Source of the DNA: Butyrivibrio sp. NC3005
Lineage (GTDB): Bacteria; Bacillota; Clostridia; Lachnospirales; Lachnospiraceae
Length of the DNA: 64,000 nucleotides
Direction: 5' to 3'
NCBI RefSeq assembly: GCF_000424545.1
Contig: NZ_AUKC01000017.1
Span: forward strand, 1 to 64,000
The translations under genes were made by a program, and so were the position numbers. Below, piece after piece: positions 62,061-64,000 of the stretch. A model generated the notes under the pieces. That model was not told where the DNA came from and did not search any database. It was given only the letters and a program-made list of their open reading frames with translations. Every line of letters starts with the position of its first letter. Positions within the stretch are counted from its first letter, which is position 1.

Positions 62061-62723
62061 TCAGCTATCTCCTAAACTAGCTTTTAAATTATCAAAATCA
62101 AAAATGTCTCCCATAGTAAACTGTTCCTCTTTAAATGCGTTCTTTACTACATTTAATAGTCTTTTAAAACTTTCGCTATCCTGAGTTTCTTTGAATAACA
62201 ATGCTGTATTTTCAGCATCTACAAGTCCATCATGAGCTCTTCCCTCAAAGTCTAATCCAGCCAGATTTACTGCTTTTTCAAGAGACATTATTTTGGAAAG
62301 TTCAAAAAGTTTACTGTACTCGACCTGAAAATCGTGCCACTGTTCAAGCATATATTCTATCTCTGGTGAGCTTTCAACTTTTTTCAATTCCATCTCCTTC
62401 ATAATCTGAATAGAATCAGTAGTGCTCCAGGAGTAAATTGTATAATCTTTTCCACACCACTTTACAAAGTCAGATAAAACCACATCGAAAGGAGGCGCAT
62501 CCTGAAGCATCTGTGTTGTAATTCCTGTCAGCTTCTCGTATTTTGCATAAACCTTTGTACTATACTTAGGTTTAATATATTCTTGAAAACGATCAATTAT
62601 TTGATAATTAGTGTCCATCTTAACCGCACCGATTTCAATCGTCTCCATAGTACAGAAACGTCTCTCCTCTTTATAATCACGTCCCATAGGATGCATTTCA
62701 AGATCTATGAATATACGAATCAA
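62061..62723 (-). CDS. DEDDh 3'-5' exonuclease family protein
   Basis: A 220-residue exonuclease of the DnaQ/RNase T superfamily. The metal residues are seen as IFIDLEMHP (D-x-E), the aspartate in STTDSIQIM and RAHDGLVDAENTA (H...D, DEDDh type). TIEIGAVKMD near residue 28 is the family's EIGAV segment. Similar inhibitor-of-KinA-type proteins (KapD) have this length. Translation starts at a TTG after GGGGGAGGG, an unusually purine-rich site. It lies between the HAD and metallophosphoesterase genes, all minus strand. Confidence 0.85.
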   Translation of the reverse strand: MIRIFIDLEMHPMGRDYKEERRFCTMETIEIGAVKMDTNYQIIDRFQEYIKPKYSTKVYAKYEKLTGITTQMLQDAPPFDVVLSDFVKWCGKDYTIYSWSTTDSIQIMKEMELKKVESSPEIEYMLEQWHDFQVEYSKLFELSKIMSLEKAVNLAGLDFEGRAHDGLVDAENTALLFKETQDSESFKRLLNVVKNAFKEEQFTMGDIFDFDNLKASLGDS

Positions 62724-62757
62724 AATGCCCTCCCCCTTTCTCTTTTATCTTTTTGTT

Positions 62758-63861
62758 CTAATCAGCAAGGCTATTTACATTAATTATTACGTATTCAGAT
62801 CTACAACCTGTCTTAAACTTTATAGCCCAGTCTGATATTCCGGATGTTACTATAAAATCCGTTTTATTCCGCTTTTCATACCCATAAGTTCTATCATTAA
62901 ATCCAAGCCACTGCCCTATATAGGTTATTGGAATAAGCTGACCTCCGTGTGTATGTCCCGAAACAACAAGATCAGCATCCGATAAAGCTTCATTTTCATA
63001 ATCATTAGGTTCATGATCAAGTACAACAATATATTTGTCATTATCAACATTTTGAAGAAGCTCATCCATGCTCATTCTATCGATTTTGCTCTTATCACAA
63101 CGACCTACTACATAGAATCTATTATCTACCAACATTGCCTCATCTTCAAGAATATGTACACCATTTTTCGATAAAGATTCTCTTAAATCTTCTGCCGAAA
63201 AATCTCTCTTATTAAAATATCCTTCATCATGGTTACCATAGGCAAAATAAACACCAAACCTAGCCTTAAATTCTCCAAGTGCCCTGCAACATGCTTCCAT
63301 ATCTGATTTTTTTGTCTCATCATCTACATAATCGCCTGGAATAATTAAAATGTCTGGTGACTGTTTTTCGATTACTTTAAGCTGCCTTGCAAAACTCTCT
63401 CCATTAAATACAGCTCCTATATGAGAATCTGCAAACATGGCAATTTTCAGGGTTCCAACCTTCTTATCAGTTATTAGGTTATAATCCTTTTCGACAACAT
63501 TTACGCACAGATAATAACCGCACACAAGGTAAAAAACTGAACACACTATTGCAAGTAAGCCTTGCCAATAATGAGAAAACTTTTTTCCGGATATTTTTGA
63601 TACTATTTTTGCAAGCAACTCACTAAGTAAAAAGAAAATCGTAATATACACTATAATGACTACTGCATTTATTACTGACATTGCATAAGAAAAAAATCCA
63701 AAAACTCCTACCACTACTACAAGTGGCAATAAAATCTTCAAAAATTTATTTTCCTTGCCTATTTTCTTAAAAAAGCCAAACTTTCCAATTGACATTACCA
63801 AAAAAGCTATTCCAAAAACAGATGCTGCAATTGCACCAATTACCATTAACACCCAGATCAT
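62758..63861 (-). CDS. membrane metallophosphoesterase
   Basis: A 367-residue protein with about four N-terminal helices (residues 1-125) and a calcineurin-like phosphoesterase domain. The metal motifs are MFADSHIGAVF (D-x-H), IIPGDYVDD (GD), YGNHDEG (GNHD) and VVSGHTHGGQ (GHTHGGQ). This architecture is that of YaeI/YkuE-type enzymes, which act on lipid- or cell-wall-linked phosphate substrates at the membrane. AGAAGGG precedes the ATG. It is followed by the exonuclease and HAD genes and may share their transcript. Confidence 0.88.
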   Translation of the reverse strand: MIWVLMVIGAIAASVFGIAFLVMSIGKFGFFKKIGKENKFLKILLPLVVVVGVFGFFSYAMSVINAVVIIVYITIFFLLSELLAKIVSKISGKKFSHYWQGLLAIVCSVFYLVCGYYLCVNVVEKDYNLITDKKVGTLKIAMFADSHIGAVFNGESFARQLKVIEKQSPDILIIPGDYVDDETKKSDMEACCRALGEFKARFGVYFAYGNHDEGYFNKRDFSAEDLRESLSKNGVHILEDEAMLVDNRFYVVGRCDKSKIDRMSMDELLQNVDNDKYIVVLDHEPNDYENEALSDADLVVSGHTHGGQLIPITYIGQWLGFNDRTYGYEKRNKTDFIVTSGISDWAIKFKTGCRSEYVIINVNSLAD

Positions 63862-63873
63862 ATTATGCCCTTC

Positions 63874-63987
63874 TTATTCTTTAGAATCAGAACCAGTGTA
63901 CAATGAACAGTAAAATACAGATACAAGCAAAACTAAAGCAAACGCAAGCCATAGAGAAAGTGTCAAAATTCCTTTCTGAGAAAACAT
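63874..63987 (-). CDS. small membrane protein or C-terminus of a longer gene at the window edge
   Basis: The minus-strand frame ends at TAA 63874-63876 and is open to the window edge. Starting at the ATG at 63987 (AGGA nine bases upstream) it would encode 37 residues: MFSQKGILTLSLWLAFALVL and a short hydrophilic tail ending TGSDSKE, with one membrane helix. If instead the frame continues upstream, this is only the C-terminal helix of a larger membrane protein. It ends 13 bp before the metallophosphoesterase start, so the two are probably cotranscribed. Confidence 0.45.
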   Translation of the reverse strand: MFSQKGILTLSLWLAFALVLLVSVFYCSLYTGSDSKE

Positions 63988-64000
63988 ATCAAAATATCCT

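Overview
The window looks like chromosome from a low-GC, plant-polysaccharide-using anaerobic Firmicute, most likely Lachnospiraceae (Butyrivibrio, Pseudobutyrivibrio or a relative). This rests on AT-rich sequence, AGGAGG-type ribosome binding sites, many c-di-GMP elements, a hexuronate pathway, three GH31 enzymes, a GH39 enzyme and large Lpl-type sugar-binding proteins. The genus is inference. No rRNA, tRNA, CRISPR array, prophage or replication origin was recognised.

Layout. 0-5 kb: an IS200/IS605 transposase cut by the window edge, then small accessory genes (flavodoxin-like reductase, methyltransferase with a Nudix remnant in front, Zn-phospholipase-like protein, a secreted protein behind a c-di-GMP-I riboswitch, two small membrane proteins). 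5-12.5 kb: a minus-strand glycerol / glycerol-3-phosphate cluster (hom, glpK, GlpA-like, second flavoprotein, DUF1667) ending in an rsmH paralogue. 12.5-17.4 kb: an EAL protein, a C-type-lectin-like membrane protein with a structured leader, and a K+ channel coupled to a 56-residue membrane protein. 17.5-21.6 kb: two GH31 glycosidases. 21.7-25.7 kb: a plus-strand trio of LRR protein, metallopeptidase/VWA protein and MoxR AAA+ ATPase. 26-31 kb: GH39 xylosidase, uxuB and uxuA with a divergent AraC regulator. 32-37 kb: an oligosaccharide ABC importer and its LacI regulator. 37.4-45.4 kb: nucleoside ABC importer, cytidine deaminase and a YjjI/YjjW glycyl-radical pair. 45.5-49.6 kb: a FtsX-like ABC system with twin operators, beside a collapsed flavodoxin pseudogene. 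49.6-59.3 kb: a third GH31, nitroreductase, a chromate transporter pair, a two-PBP GGDEF-EAL sensor and an alanine symporter. 59.7-64 kb: adenosine deaminase, a dense repeat block, then HAD, exonuclease and metallophosphoesterase genes.

How it works together. Xylo- and glucuronyl-oligosaccharides would be imported by the ABC system, trimmed by GH39 and GH31 enzymes, and uronates fed through UxuB and UxuA. Nucleosides enter through BMP/NupOPQ and are deaminated by Cdd and Add. Both GGDEF-EAL proteins have degenerate GGDEF sites and intact EAL residues, so c-di-GMP hydrolysis is the expected activity.

The most unusual content is non-coding. A ~141-bp element (three copies) and a ~128-bp element (three copies) fold into defined structures with compensatory base changes between copies. 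The lectin-like gene has a ~130-nt leader with two near-identical hairpins and a terminator. A nested hairpin of about 120 nt follows the sugar-binding protein gene.
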